A stretch of DNA of 64,000 nucleotides from Dactylis glomerata. Lineage: Eukaryota; Streptophyta; Magnoliopsida; Poales; Poaceae. The stretch covers positions 744,001-808,000 of the forward strand of contig QXEO01000338.1 in assembly GCA_007115705.1 (NCBI GenBank), written 5' to 3'. This document shows, piece by piece, positions 52,701 to 60,875 of this stretch. The notes under the pieces were generated by a model that worked only from the letters and a program-made list of their open reading frames with translations, did not search any database and was not told the origin of the DNA. Position numbers and translations under genes: made by a program. Each line of letters begins with the position of its first letter. Position 1 is the first letter of the stretch.

Positions 52701-53101
52701 TTAAGATCCCTTTGTTTCGGTGCAAATGGGTGAAGCTGACAGGAGGCGGGGTAGTTGTAGACCAAAAGTACGGTATGACAACAGTGGATCTCAACAATCT
52801 TGCGTACATGGATGAACCATTCGTCCTAGCCAACGATGTCGCTCAGGTTTTCTATGTGAAGGACATGTCTACAAAAACGAGAAAAAGAAATCAGCAAAAG
52901 AAGACATCGTCCGATGAGCCAAAGCGCCACATAGTTCTTTCAGGGAAAAGAAACATCGTGGGAGTAGATGACAAGACAGACATGTCAGTAGATTATAATA
53001 AGTTTCATGAAATTCCGCCCTTCAAAGTGAAAACTGACCCAAGCATCCTACTGAATGATGAAGATTCTCCATGGCTACGACCCAGAAGAAAACAGAAATA
53101 A
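49784..53101 (+). CDS. TNP2-type CACTA transposase (1105 aa, intact)
   Basis: ATG 49784 follows an acceptor-like CAG and opens MSHPWMYGDRRTAAYREGVH. The order is: a transposase-associated domain (HGGGYMFCPCVECRNEKDY, SHLLRSGFMSGYNVW); an acidic stretch; the Transposase_21 core (NLWFGLSTDGMNPFGEQ, WPVTLCIYNLPPWLCMK, DIDVYLRPLVDELLQLW, TINDWPALSNISGQSNKGYN, CTHC); the DUF4218 region (LLFLPSFFNIMTHLLVHLVE, GPVFLHNMFPFERFMGVLKK, YVRNRARPEGSISKGY); and DUF4216 (TFYTVAQDKKSTNKNSGVRF, DATDE, YGYIEEIWELDYGP). It catalyses excision and insertion of CACTA elements. No stop or frameshift is visible and the length is normal for the family. Confidence 0.92.
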   Translation: MSHPWMYGDRRTAAYREGVHSFRDAADANKHGGGYMFCPCVECRNEKDYTSSRVIQSHLLRSGFMSGYNVWTKHGERGVMMEDDDEEEENDDDNYRSMFPEYADTAMEDNEEEDQGAEREPDEPADDLGRVISEARRGCDTEKERLQFEQMLQDHNKLLYPTCEDGQKKLGSTLELLKWKAETGVTDSSFEKLLVLMKKMLPRKNELPASTYEAKKLVCPLGLDVQKIHACPNDCILYRGEKYENMDKCPVCTALRYKIRKDDPGEIEGEPPRKRVPAKVMWYAPIIPRLKRLFRNKDHAKLLRWHMEDRMKDDKLRHPADGRQWRKIEREFPRFAGDARNLWFGLSTDGMNPFGEQSCSHSTWPVTLCIYNLPPWLCMKRKFIMMPVLIQGPKQPGNDIDVYLRPLVDELLQLWAEPGVHVWDEHKQEEFDLRALLFVTINDWPALSNISGQSNKGYNACTHCLDQTESIYLDKCRKNVYPYNRRFLPPKHPLKKKGKHFNGKAEPRGKPVIRTGAEVFDMVKDLKVIFGKGPGSQPVPNGPDKRVPMWKKKSIFWELPYWEVHEVRSAIDVMHLTKNLCVNILGFLGLYGKSKDTPEAREDQERHKGRDGMHPGQFQGRASYALTKEEKEIFFEVLFSIKVPTGFSSNIKGIVNMKDKKFQNLKSHDCHVLMTQLLPVALRGILPENVRLAIVKVCAFLNAISQKVIDRESLSGLQIDVVQCLVSFELLFLPSFFNIMTHLLVHLVEEIRILGPVFLHNMFPFERFMGVLKKYVRNRARPEGSISKGYGTEEVIEFCVDFLPDLKPIGVPESRYEGRLTGKGTLGRKAKVCMDGHSFSQAHYTVLHNSTVVAPYIVRHKNILRSENPGKTDSWIKGEHEKTFGSWLQTHLMNDDTVGDQLYCLARPASSTICTFQGYEINGNTFYTVAQDKKSTNKNSGVRFDATDENGHCLETYYGYIEEIWELDYGPTFKIPLFRCKWVKLTGGGVVVDQKYGMTTVDLNNLAYMDEPFVLANDVAQVFYVKDMSTKTRKRNQQKKTSSDEPKRHIVLSGKRNIVGVDDKTDMSVDYNKFHEIPPFKVKTDPSILLNDEDSPWLRPRRKQK

Positions 53102-53973
53102 TAGATAGGAATGTTGGTGCAATAATGTAATAATGTATTAAACCTTTTATGTAATGCATGATGAAGATTCTCCATGGCTACGACAGACACGGTTACACCG
53201 CTCTTTAGAAAAAAAGCCTTCGTAAACAAATTTTGTAGAAGAAAAAAACCTCCTGAGTGTTTCATCATAAAATTAGATGAAACAGCAAAGATTGAATTTT
53301 GGTTCATCTTGACCAGTGGGTAAATTGCCAAAGAAACAAACAGAGCTATCACAAGCACCACGAATAGAACATTTCATACCGAACGCCACAACACTGGATC
53401 CTAGACTTCTAGATTTAACTCAGGCCGCCACCGCATAAAACTCACGCATAGTTCAAACTAAACTAAACTAGACTTCTAGATTTAACTCATGCCGCCACCG
53501 ATGGATCTCGTCCTGCGCAACAACAAATCCCTTGTATGGATCGGTCAAATTCTCAAATATACAAAAAGAATATTAATAAACATAGTTTTTAATTGAAAAT
53601 GGCAAAATAGTTAATAGTTTGGATAGTTAAAATAATTAATTTTTAAAATAGAAAATAGTTTTGAATTATTTATTCAATTTCAAACACTTTTCATTTTCAT
53701 AGTTTTGTCAAATTCTCAAATATACAAAAAGAATATTAATAAACATAATTTTTAATTGAAAATGGCAAAATAGTTAATAGTTTGGATAGTTAAAATAATT
53801 AATTTTTAAAATAGAAAATAGTTTTGAATTATTTATTCAATTTCAAACACTTTTCATTTTCATAGTTTTTTCAAATTCTAAACTATACAGAAGTTATTCA
53901 ATTCAAATTTCAAATAAAATAGTTTTGAAATGAAATCTGAAAAAAATCATAACTGGCGCGCATTTATTTCACC
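53102..53973. repeat. AT-rich spacer with a 163-bp direct repeat
   Basis: Follows the transposase stop. A block starting GTCAAATTCTCAAATATAC is at 53544 and again, nearly unchanged, at 53707, with a partial third copy from about 53868. No gene is seen. Confidence 0.85.
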
Positions 53974-54145
53974 TTTAGTCCCGGCTGGAGTAACCAGCCG
54001 GGACTAAAGGGGGGGGCTCGGGCGCGAACTGGAACCGCCCCCCAAAACCCTTTAGTCCCGGCTGGGGGCTTAAACCGGGACCAAAGGCCCCCCTTTAGTC
54101 CCGGTTTAAGCCCCCAGCCGGGACTAAAGGGCTGGGGTATATAAG
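53974..54145 (+). promoter_or_regulatory. Internal copy of CACTA subterminal repeats with TATA box
   Basis: Four hairpin-forming CCTTTAGTCCCGG / CCGGGACTAAAGG words lie in the middle of the element, followed by TATATAAG (54138-54145). The arrangement mirrors the left end and its TATA box, and probably drives gene 2. Confidence 0.6.
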
Positions 54146-54492
54146 CCCGCCCCTTCCTCCTCTCTTCTTCCTCCCGGACTTAGCCATTTGCAGGAGTTGA
54201 CGACGCGCGCGAGGAAGCTCTGCCACCGATCGTTGCGGCTGCGCGAAAACTCGCCGGCGCCACCGAGCCCCGCCGCGCCGCCCGCCACCAAGCCCCGCCG
54301 CGCGCCGCCCTCCCACGCGCGCCGCCCGCCGCCCTCCCGCGCGCGCCGCCTGACGCGCCACCGCCTGCCCTCACGCGCGCGCCGCCCGCCGCCCTCCCGC
54401 GCGCGCCGCCTGACGCGCCACCGAGCCGCCGCGAGCCCCGCGCCACCCCGACCACCTCTCGGTGAGCCCCGCGCCACCCCGACCACCTCTCG
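54146..54492 (+). other. GC-rich 5' leader of CACTA gene 2
   Basis: A very GC-rich leader with internal duplications (CGCGCGCCGCCTGACGCGCC occurs twice; CCGCGCCACCCCGACCACCT twice). A donor-like CTCTCG|GTGAG at 54492/54493 pairs with the acceptor TTTTTTGCAG at 55590, just before the gene 2 ATG. The overlapping minus-strand ORFs here are low complexity. Confidence 0.45.
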
Positions 54493-55590
54493 GTGAGCCC
54501 GCCGGCCAAATAGAATAGAAATAGCAAATAGAAATAGAGTTAAATATAAATAGAGTTAATTAGAAATAGAATTAAATAGAAATAGCAAATAGAAATAGAG
54601 TTAAATAGAAATAGAGTTAAATACAATAGAAATAGCAAATAGAAATAGAGTTAAATAGAAATAGAGTTAAATAGAATAGAAATAGCAAATAGAAATAGAG
54701 TTAAATAGAAATAGAGTTAAATAGAAATAGCAAATAGAAATAGAGTTAAATAGAAATAGAGTTAAATAGAAATAGAGTTAAATAGAATAGAAATAGCAAA
54801 TAGAAATAGAGTTAAATAGAAATAGAGTTAATTAGAAATAGAATTAAATAGAAATAGCAAATAGAAATAGAGTTAAATAGAAATAGAGTTAATTAGAAAT
54901 AGAGTTAAATAGAATTATTTAGATAGATATAGTTAGAATAGAATTATTTAGATACATATAGTTAGAATAGAATTATTTAGATAGATATAGTTAGAATAGA
55001 ATTATTTAGATATACATATAGTTAGAATAGAATTATTTAGATAGATATAGTTAGAATAGAATTATTTAGATACATATAGTTAGAATAGAATTATTTAGAT
55101 AGATATAGTTAGAATAGAATTATTTAGATACATATAGTTAGAATAGAATTATTTAGATAGATATAGTTAGAATAGAATTATTTAGATAGATATAGTTAGA
55201 ATAGAATTATTTAGATAGATATGGTTAGAATAGAATTATTTAGATAGATATAGTTAGAATAGAATTATTTAGATAGATATAGTTAGAATAGAATTATTTA
55301 GATACATATAGTTAGAATAGAATTATTTAGATAGATATAGTTAGAATAGAATTATTTAGATACATATAGTTAGAATAGAATTATTTAGATAGATATAGTT
55401 AGAATAGAATTATTTAAATACATATAGTTAGAATAGAATTATTTAGATAGATATAGTTAGAATAGAATTATTTAGATACATATAGTTAGAATAGAATTAT
55501 TTAGATAGATATAGTTAGAATAGAATTATTTTGCATCATATATAGTTTGTTAGTTTATTAGTTAATTAATCAAATGTTCGTTTTTTGCAG
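54493..55590. repeat. Minisatellite arrays in a probable 5' UTR intron
   Basis: 54510-54910 is built of AAATAGAAATAGAGTT-type units. 54910-55540 is built of about 29-bp AGTTAGAATAGAATTATTTAG units whose tail alternates between GATAGATAT and GATACATAT, pointing to amplification as a dimer. Splice-like ends (GTGAG at 54493, TTTTTTGCAG at 55590) suggest the whole array is spliced out of gene 2's leader. Confidence 0.8.
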
Positions 55591-55594
55591 AACT

Positions 55595-58500
55595 ATGGAT
55601 CCACATAGCAGGAACCTCGAAGAGGAAGAACTTATCGAAGATATAATCTTAGACGCCCCCGACGTTGAACCTGCAGAATCTCCGTCGTCATATCTAAACC
55701 CCTCCGGAGATGGAATGGAGGTTGATCGACACGAAGATGAAGCCGATGGGGCCGGAGATAGCTCCAATGATGGAGAAGGTGATAGCTCCACTGATGGAGA
55801 AGCCGGTGGAGAAGCCGGTGGAGAAATAATAAAGTCCGGCGAGGTATACATATGAAGTTCGACAATCACTTGTAATATGTGAATAATATTGGAGATAGCT
55901 CTATATTGTGTACATATACATTCATTTGACGAATGTTTCACCCTCTTAGGCCTCCACATCGAGCAAAGCTACGAAACGAGGCCCGACTAAAAAGTTGGAC
56001 GCACGGACGCATTACACCTTTGAGGTGGTATTGCCTACGGGCGAACCAAAGCTTCCTAAGAATGCTGCTGACACATTCAAGAAGCAATGCGGAGTTCTCG
56101 TTAGGGATCACGTCCCGATCAGCGTTCGGGAGTGGAACAAGCGCAAAGGGGCAGCCGATAGTGACTATGTCGCCGAAAGGTACAAAGATAATCTTTGGAA
56201 TGATATCATGTCACATTTCAACCTGCCAGAATGTGAGAATGAAGACGCCGCAAAAAAACTGAGGGCCAAAGTCAAGCAGTGGACTCTAAAGAAGATGGCC
56301 GAACTATTCCGTAGCTGGAAGAAGAAGCTATGGAAAGACTATCTGAAGACAAAGAAAGTGCCAGTATTCGAGGGGTATCTAGCCAAGCAGGCGAATCACT
56401 GGAAGGCATTTCAGGAGTACAAGCAGTCAGAAGATGCCAAGGCATTATCAGAAAAGAACAAGAAAAATGCCGACAAGAAGAAATATCACCACACGCTGGG
56501 GCCAGGGGGCTATGAGACTGCCATCCCAAAGTGGGATAAGAAAGAGCAAGATCTGCTACCTAAAGGCATCGTACCTGAACCCATCCGTGATGAGTGGGAA
56601 ATGAGAGCAAGGAATTGGTTCCTTGCGCATGGTGGTTCGTACGACGAAGAAACAGGGGACCTCATCTGCAGTGGCGGTCTTAGGATACCCAGGGAGAATT
56701 GGAAAAAGATAGTGAAAGAAATTAAAGAGGGAAAAAGACAGTTCACTGCAGATAGAGAGAAAGATTTGCTCACACTGGTCCTCGGCAATGACGAACATGG
56801 AGGACGAACGCGAGGCTTCGGTCCTTCTTACCCGTGGTGGCTTGGGTTTGCCAGAGACCAAGACACTTACAGAAGCCGGGCGAGAGCAAAGAAGCGACAG
56901 CAGGATGAGGAGAATGACAAGTTCAACCAGTTGCTTGCCAGGCTTAACGAGCAACAGAAGCAGATCGACGAGCTTAGAGGAGTAGCGCGCCAGGAAGATC
57001 CTGGACTCGATATTATCGGCGCCCCATCTAAGCGGAAAAGCAGCGTGGCTGAATCTGAGGCCCCGCCCGACGATGCACGAAGAATGATAGAGGGCGGTCC
57101 CGGCTACCCCGTGGATGGAATCAAGGAGTCAACATCATGTGAACTCCATCAGAAATTCAAGAACATATCCATGAAGGTGGCCGTCGGACAAGCTTTACCT
57201 TCTGGCCCTGATGCACACTGGCATGGCCGTGAGATTCCAGCTGGCTTTGCTAAAGTCGGGGTGGATGAAATCATGGCGGGGTTTCATGATATGGAGCTCG
57301 ACATGGCTGGACCCGAAGATGAGAGGACACTCGGAGAAGTACTGGGTGGAGTCATCCTATGGGACAAGAACTACATCAAGCTTCCAGGCTCGGCCCCAAG
57401 GACAACACCGCCTCCGAGTCGTCGCAGGTCACCTACACCTCCATCACCTCCAAGCCCTCCACATGACGACGGCCACCACAACACGAGTCCATCTCGATCA
57501 CCGCCGCCGGACTTGGGTCGGCCGTCTCCGCCGCCACCCGCTAAGGATACTAAGCGGAAGCGTGCCAGCAAGAACGCTCCGTCCATGAGTTCTAAGCGAC
57601 GGAGCTCCCCAAAGCGCAAACTGTCGCCCCTCCCAAAGGTACCTCATGCTAATCTTCTATCAGACCTTATGATCGTACCGACGAGGAAAACGCCAGGATA
57701 GCAAAGGAACATTATGATGCGCAGATGAAAAAGAAGGAACCCGAGCCCCGCCCGGAATACACCGAGAAGCAAATAGCATATGCAAAATACTTCACGACCC
57801 TTCCATCACAGTATGAGTTACACCATAAGCCTGACGACTATACACGTACATTGCAGAAGGAAGGGAAAAAGAGCAGGTCACGTGCAAGTGCAAGTGCAAG
57901 TGGGAGCAAATCAAGTTCAACTACAAGCAAAATAAGATCAGACATTCCTCAGCTTGGACAACAGGCCAAACAGTCGATCCCACCCCTCAGGGTGTTACCC
58001 GAGAATGTTCCCTCTCTGGTGCAGGGGCAAGATTTGGGATTAGCAAAGAAGTGGGCGGATGAATGGGGTATCCCGGTTGAAGTCATTCTGGCTTCCCAAG
58101 ACGACGTGGTACCCAAGGCTGTGGTAGCCCCTAAGCCACAGTTTGTCATGGGAGCGCCTTTGGTCAGCAAAGATAAGTTTGATGATCTCCCAACAAATAT
58201 GCGTTACTTGCATACATGGTACTTAAGTGAATCAAATAAAGGGAGAACGATGATCGTGGCGCTTGTCCCACGGGAGTACTACGGCCGTCCCGAAGACATC
58301 CATATCGACTTTGATGAACTCTTCCAGATGTACAATGCTGACGCCCTCGACAAATCGCTTATGAGTTGCTATTGTCTGTAAGTTTTTCAATTCGTTGTCT
58401 ACATATAACTTGTTCAGTTATTTCAATTCATTGTCTACATATAACTTGTTCAGTTATTTCAATTCATTTTCTACATATAACTTGTTCCGTTCTGACTTGT

Positions 58501-59454
58501 ACTCTATTATGCAGAATGAAGATTCTGGAATGTAAAAGTAGGAACATCCACAATATTGGGTTTATTGACCCAGATAAAATACATATAGCGACGCTAACTG
58601 ATAACCCCAAGGAGACGGAGGAAAACCTTCTAAGGTTTCTAACAGATCAAAATTTCTGTGACCACATATTGTTTCCATACAACTTCAGGTGAGGGTCTTA
58701 CTGTGTTGTGTCCATTCACTTATGAGTGTAATTGATAAGTTACTGACACATATATATATACATGTGCAGCTACCACTGGATTCTGTTGGACATTCAAATT
58801 GATAAGGGAAGAGTTGATGCCTTCGACCCATTATCGAGACCCTTGGAACAGTTCCAAAGCCTGCAGGACATGCTCCAAGGGTAATTTCAATCATTCTTGT
58901 GCTCTATCGGTCTCTTTCGATGATTTTCTGATATATCAATTAATGAAAAACTTAGCAAATCATTTTCCTTGTCGGGCAGGGTTTGGAAGCGGTTCAAGTG
59001 CGTGACTCCCGGTATCCGGCATGAGAAGCTGACCTTTAGAGCGGCTCAGGTAAGTAGTAGTATGATATACTTCTATTTTCAATACATTTGTAATGCTAGA
59101 TTATTATTTTGATTATATATATTCTATTCTCGTAAAGTGCGACCAGCAGCCACGGGGGACGCATCTATGTGGATACTATGTTTGCGAGACCATTCGCACG
59201 TTTACCTCTGAGCACAAGGATTACAGATACGATGTAAGCAATAAACATTCACACCTCTATTTTTACTCGTCATTCTTTGTTATCATGATTGATATTCATA
59301 TTCATCTCCTCTTCTTATATAGTACACGGCCATGCGGGAGAAGTACCTACCAGAGCAACGCGCGATTGCTGTTGCAGAGGAGCTAGCGGCCTTTCTGAGG
59401 ATAGAAGCTATAGACGACAAAGGACGATTTAGTGTAGCTAGGGGCCATTACTGA
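55595..59454 (+). CDS. CACTA gene 2: En/Spm-type protein fused to a C48 (Ulp1-like) protease
   Basis: Exons by splice sites: 55595-55843, 55950 to about 57650, about 57653-58377, 58515-58688, 58770-58880, 58980-59049, 59138-59233 and 59333-59454. Exon 1 is acidic. Exon 2 has a plant-transposase (Ptta/En/Spm) region (YVAERYKDNLWNDIMSHFNL, LRAKVKQWTLKKMAELF, TRGFGPSYPWWLGF), a coiled coil (LLARLNEQQKQIDELRG) and a Pro/Ser/Arg-rich part. The C-terminal exons form a Ulp1-type cysteine protease: His in SYHWILLDIQ, Asp in RVDAFDPLSR, Gln before PRGTHLC, and catalytic Cys in THLCGYYVCE. The frame changes by one base within 57653-57701, where both frames are open, so a 1-bp deletion probably disables full-length product. 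C48 proteases cleave SUMO-like modifiers; their role in CACTA elements is unknown. Confidence 0.75.
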
Positions 59455-59616
59455 TGTTGGTCCATGTAATCGAATAGACGGGCTCTTGTCCCGATAATTC
59501 TGATCTCCATATAATTGTATATATATGCTCGCTTGTAAGATAAGTTAATCTTATATATATGCATAAACTAATTCCCGAACACCAAGGCACCAAACGGGGC
59601 ATCACGTTAATCCCCC

Positions 59617-59660
59617 ACGTAAAACCCTAAAACCCCTAAACCCTAAAACCCTAAAGCAAA
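59617..59660. repeat. Short telomere-like repeat run inside CACTA
   Basis: Degenerate CCCTAAA units (AAAACCCTAAAACCCCTAAACC and two more) between gene 2 and the right subterminal repeats. Four to five units, not a true array. Confidence 0.6.
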
Positions 59661-59679
59661 AAACAAAAATCTGCAGATG

Positions 59680-59889
59680 CCCTTTAGTCCCGGTCTGTGT
59701 TACAAACCGGGACTAAAGGTCCTGGCCCTGATTCGCTCCGAGGTGCCCACGTGGACACCCTCCAGTCCCGGCTGGTAAGCGGGCCGGGACTAAAGGTTCA
59801 GGCTTTAGTCCCGCGGCTGGGGTCCCGGTTTACAAACCGGGACTAAAGCCCCTTACGGGCCGGGACTGGAGGCCCCGTCCCCACTAGTG
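59680..59889. repeat. CACTA right terminus and subterminal repeats
   Basis: CCTTTAGTCCCGG / CCGGGACTAAAG words near 59682, 59708, 59762, 59785, 59800 and 59836, several as inverted pairs, then the terminal ACTAGTG. Confidence 0.85.
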
Positions 59890-60148
59890 GTGTATCTCCG
59901 TCGACACCAGAGTGCACCCGACAATTCGACCTGGCTGCATCTACTACGCGGATTTGGGTTATATCAGAGAGTACTCTGATGATAGAAAGGTCTGGGATGA
60001 GTGTCCACGACGTGTGGATTCCCTAGGATATAACGGTTTGAAAAATGAACAAAGGCCATACCGTTTGGAGGATGTATTGGCTGCACACTGCAGACGGAGG
60101 GAGTTCAGTGAATATTTCCTTCATCTCATGGAATGTAGCGACGACTAA

Positions 60149-60719
60149 ATATATGATGAAGAATGAAGAACATTGTTATTGGCTGCTTTTAGCTGCTGTA
60201 TGCAGTTTATGTATTATACTTAGTTTTCTGGATTTATTATGCTGCTGTGAATTTATCCTATACTAGCTTCTAGATTTGCTACTAGATTTGTTACCATATT
60301 GGGCAAAAAACGAGGGCCAAAAGGCAACAATCATTGAAGAATGAACAAAATATAAGCTTCTCTAGATTTGATACTAATTTGGTGAAAAGAGAGAGAACTG
60401 TTACAGAGAGAGAGGGGAAAAGGCGCTCTGAAAAGGCAATGCCAATTTGGCCTGAGAGAGACAGAACCGAGCTCTCACGTACAACCAAACGCGGTCTCGT
60501 CCTGTCTCACGCGGTCCCTTTCTACCAGCCCCACGCGACGCGGCCCCACACGACGCGGCCCCACACGTCAGCACGGAACGGTCAACTAAACGGGAATCCT
60601 CCCGTCCGAGCTACTTATGAGGGTTTCAGACAAGGGCTTGAAGAAAACCAAGGAAAAACTAACGATCTGGGGAAAACTGAGTACAACTAACGACCTGAGG
60701 GCACGAAAATAGAAATCCC
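60149..60719. other. MULE2 right tail and terminal inverted repeat
   Basis: The 3' untranslated region of the DUF295 pseudogene, then a tail about 90% like MULE1 30640-31160 by eye, ending in the inverted repeat (60545-60719). No gene seen. Confidence 0.85.
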
Positions 60720-60728
60720 TTCTTTTTT
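60720..60728. repeat. 9-bp target-site duplication of MULE2, right
   Basis: TTCTTTTTT, matching 36432-36440 at 8 of 9 bases. Confidence 0.85.
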
Positions 60729-60875
60729 TGGTTTTATTTGTATTTATTCTTTCATAGGTTCTTTTTCATTACACCTTTTGCACTTGTAAATTTCTAATGC
60801 CACCTACTTGGCCGATGTAAAAAAAATGTATTCAAACTTCATTTCAATTTGAGATCTGAAAACGTACACATCATT
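60729..60875 (-). other. 3' flank of the glucanase gene
   Basis: 147 bp between the glucanase stop codon (TAG, 60878-60876) and the MULE2 duplication. AT-rich with AATACA-like words on the minus strand that could serve in polyadenylation, so MULE2 lies at or inside the transcript's 3' end. Confidence 0.45.

Larger units (their letters stand above)
49229..59889 (+). mobile_element. CACTA (En/Spm-type) transposon, complete (10.7 kb)
   Basis: The ends are CACTAATGAAAAACGGGCCT and the inverse of CACTAGTGGGGACGGGGCCT, flanked by the 3-bp duplication GTG (49226-49228, 59890-59892). Subterminal arrays of CCTTTAGTCCCGG / CCGGGACTAAAGG in both orientations are typical of grass CACTA elements. It carries an intact TNP2-type transposase gene and a second, multi-exon gene ending in a C48 protease. 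Apart from one frame break in gene 2 it looks structurally complete. Confidence 0.95.
48103..60148 (+). pseudogene. F-box/DUF295 gene in MULE2, broken by two stops and a CACTA insertion
   Basis: Exon 1 (48103-48488) starts MEKKNAP in the shared MULE leader, runs through EPVAS-type repeats and an F-box-like ISDCLLANEEYVDTYAALRQ / VCTNWRS. A phase-2 intron (48489-48598) leads to YYFVGFYRGVNVLAQ and LLNPLTKTL. Two in-frame stops follow, TAA 48699-48701 and TAG 48714-48716. The frame then continues MPSMIVKSVAVMKSPTMVFI, NEIAWVDKSSP and YRVDTESRSLHAVS, the DUF295 domain. At 49228 the CACTA element enters inside a Cys codon (VNYIRC). Its 3-bp duplication restores the frame exactly, and the gene resumes at 59893 (ISVDTRVHP, CIYYADLG) to a stop at 60148. 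F-box/DUF295 proteins are a large grass family of presumed ubiquitin-ligase adaptors. Confidence 0.85.
36441..60719. mobile_element. MULE2: Mutator-like element, sister of MULE1
   Basis: The same GGGATTTCTATTTTCGTGCC / GGCACG...GAAATCCC ends as MULE1, with a near-perfect 9-bp duplication. Length is 24,279 bp; about 5,124 bp after removing the family X element (plus 5 bp) and the CACTA element (plus 3 bp), close to MULE1's 4,993 bp. It carries an RG-repeat/B3 gene on the minus strand in the left slot, a 54-bp tandem array, the shared central and leader blocks, an F-box/DUF295 gene in the right slot and the shared tail. No transposase of its own is seen. Confidence 0.9.

Noticed and set aside
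54095..54527. Overlapping Arg/Ala/Gly-rich ORFs on both strands
   Set aside because: They arise from the GC-rich duplicated leader; all frames are open because of composition.
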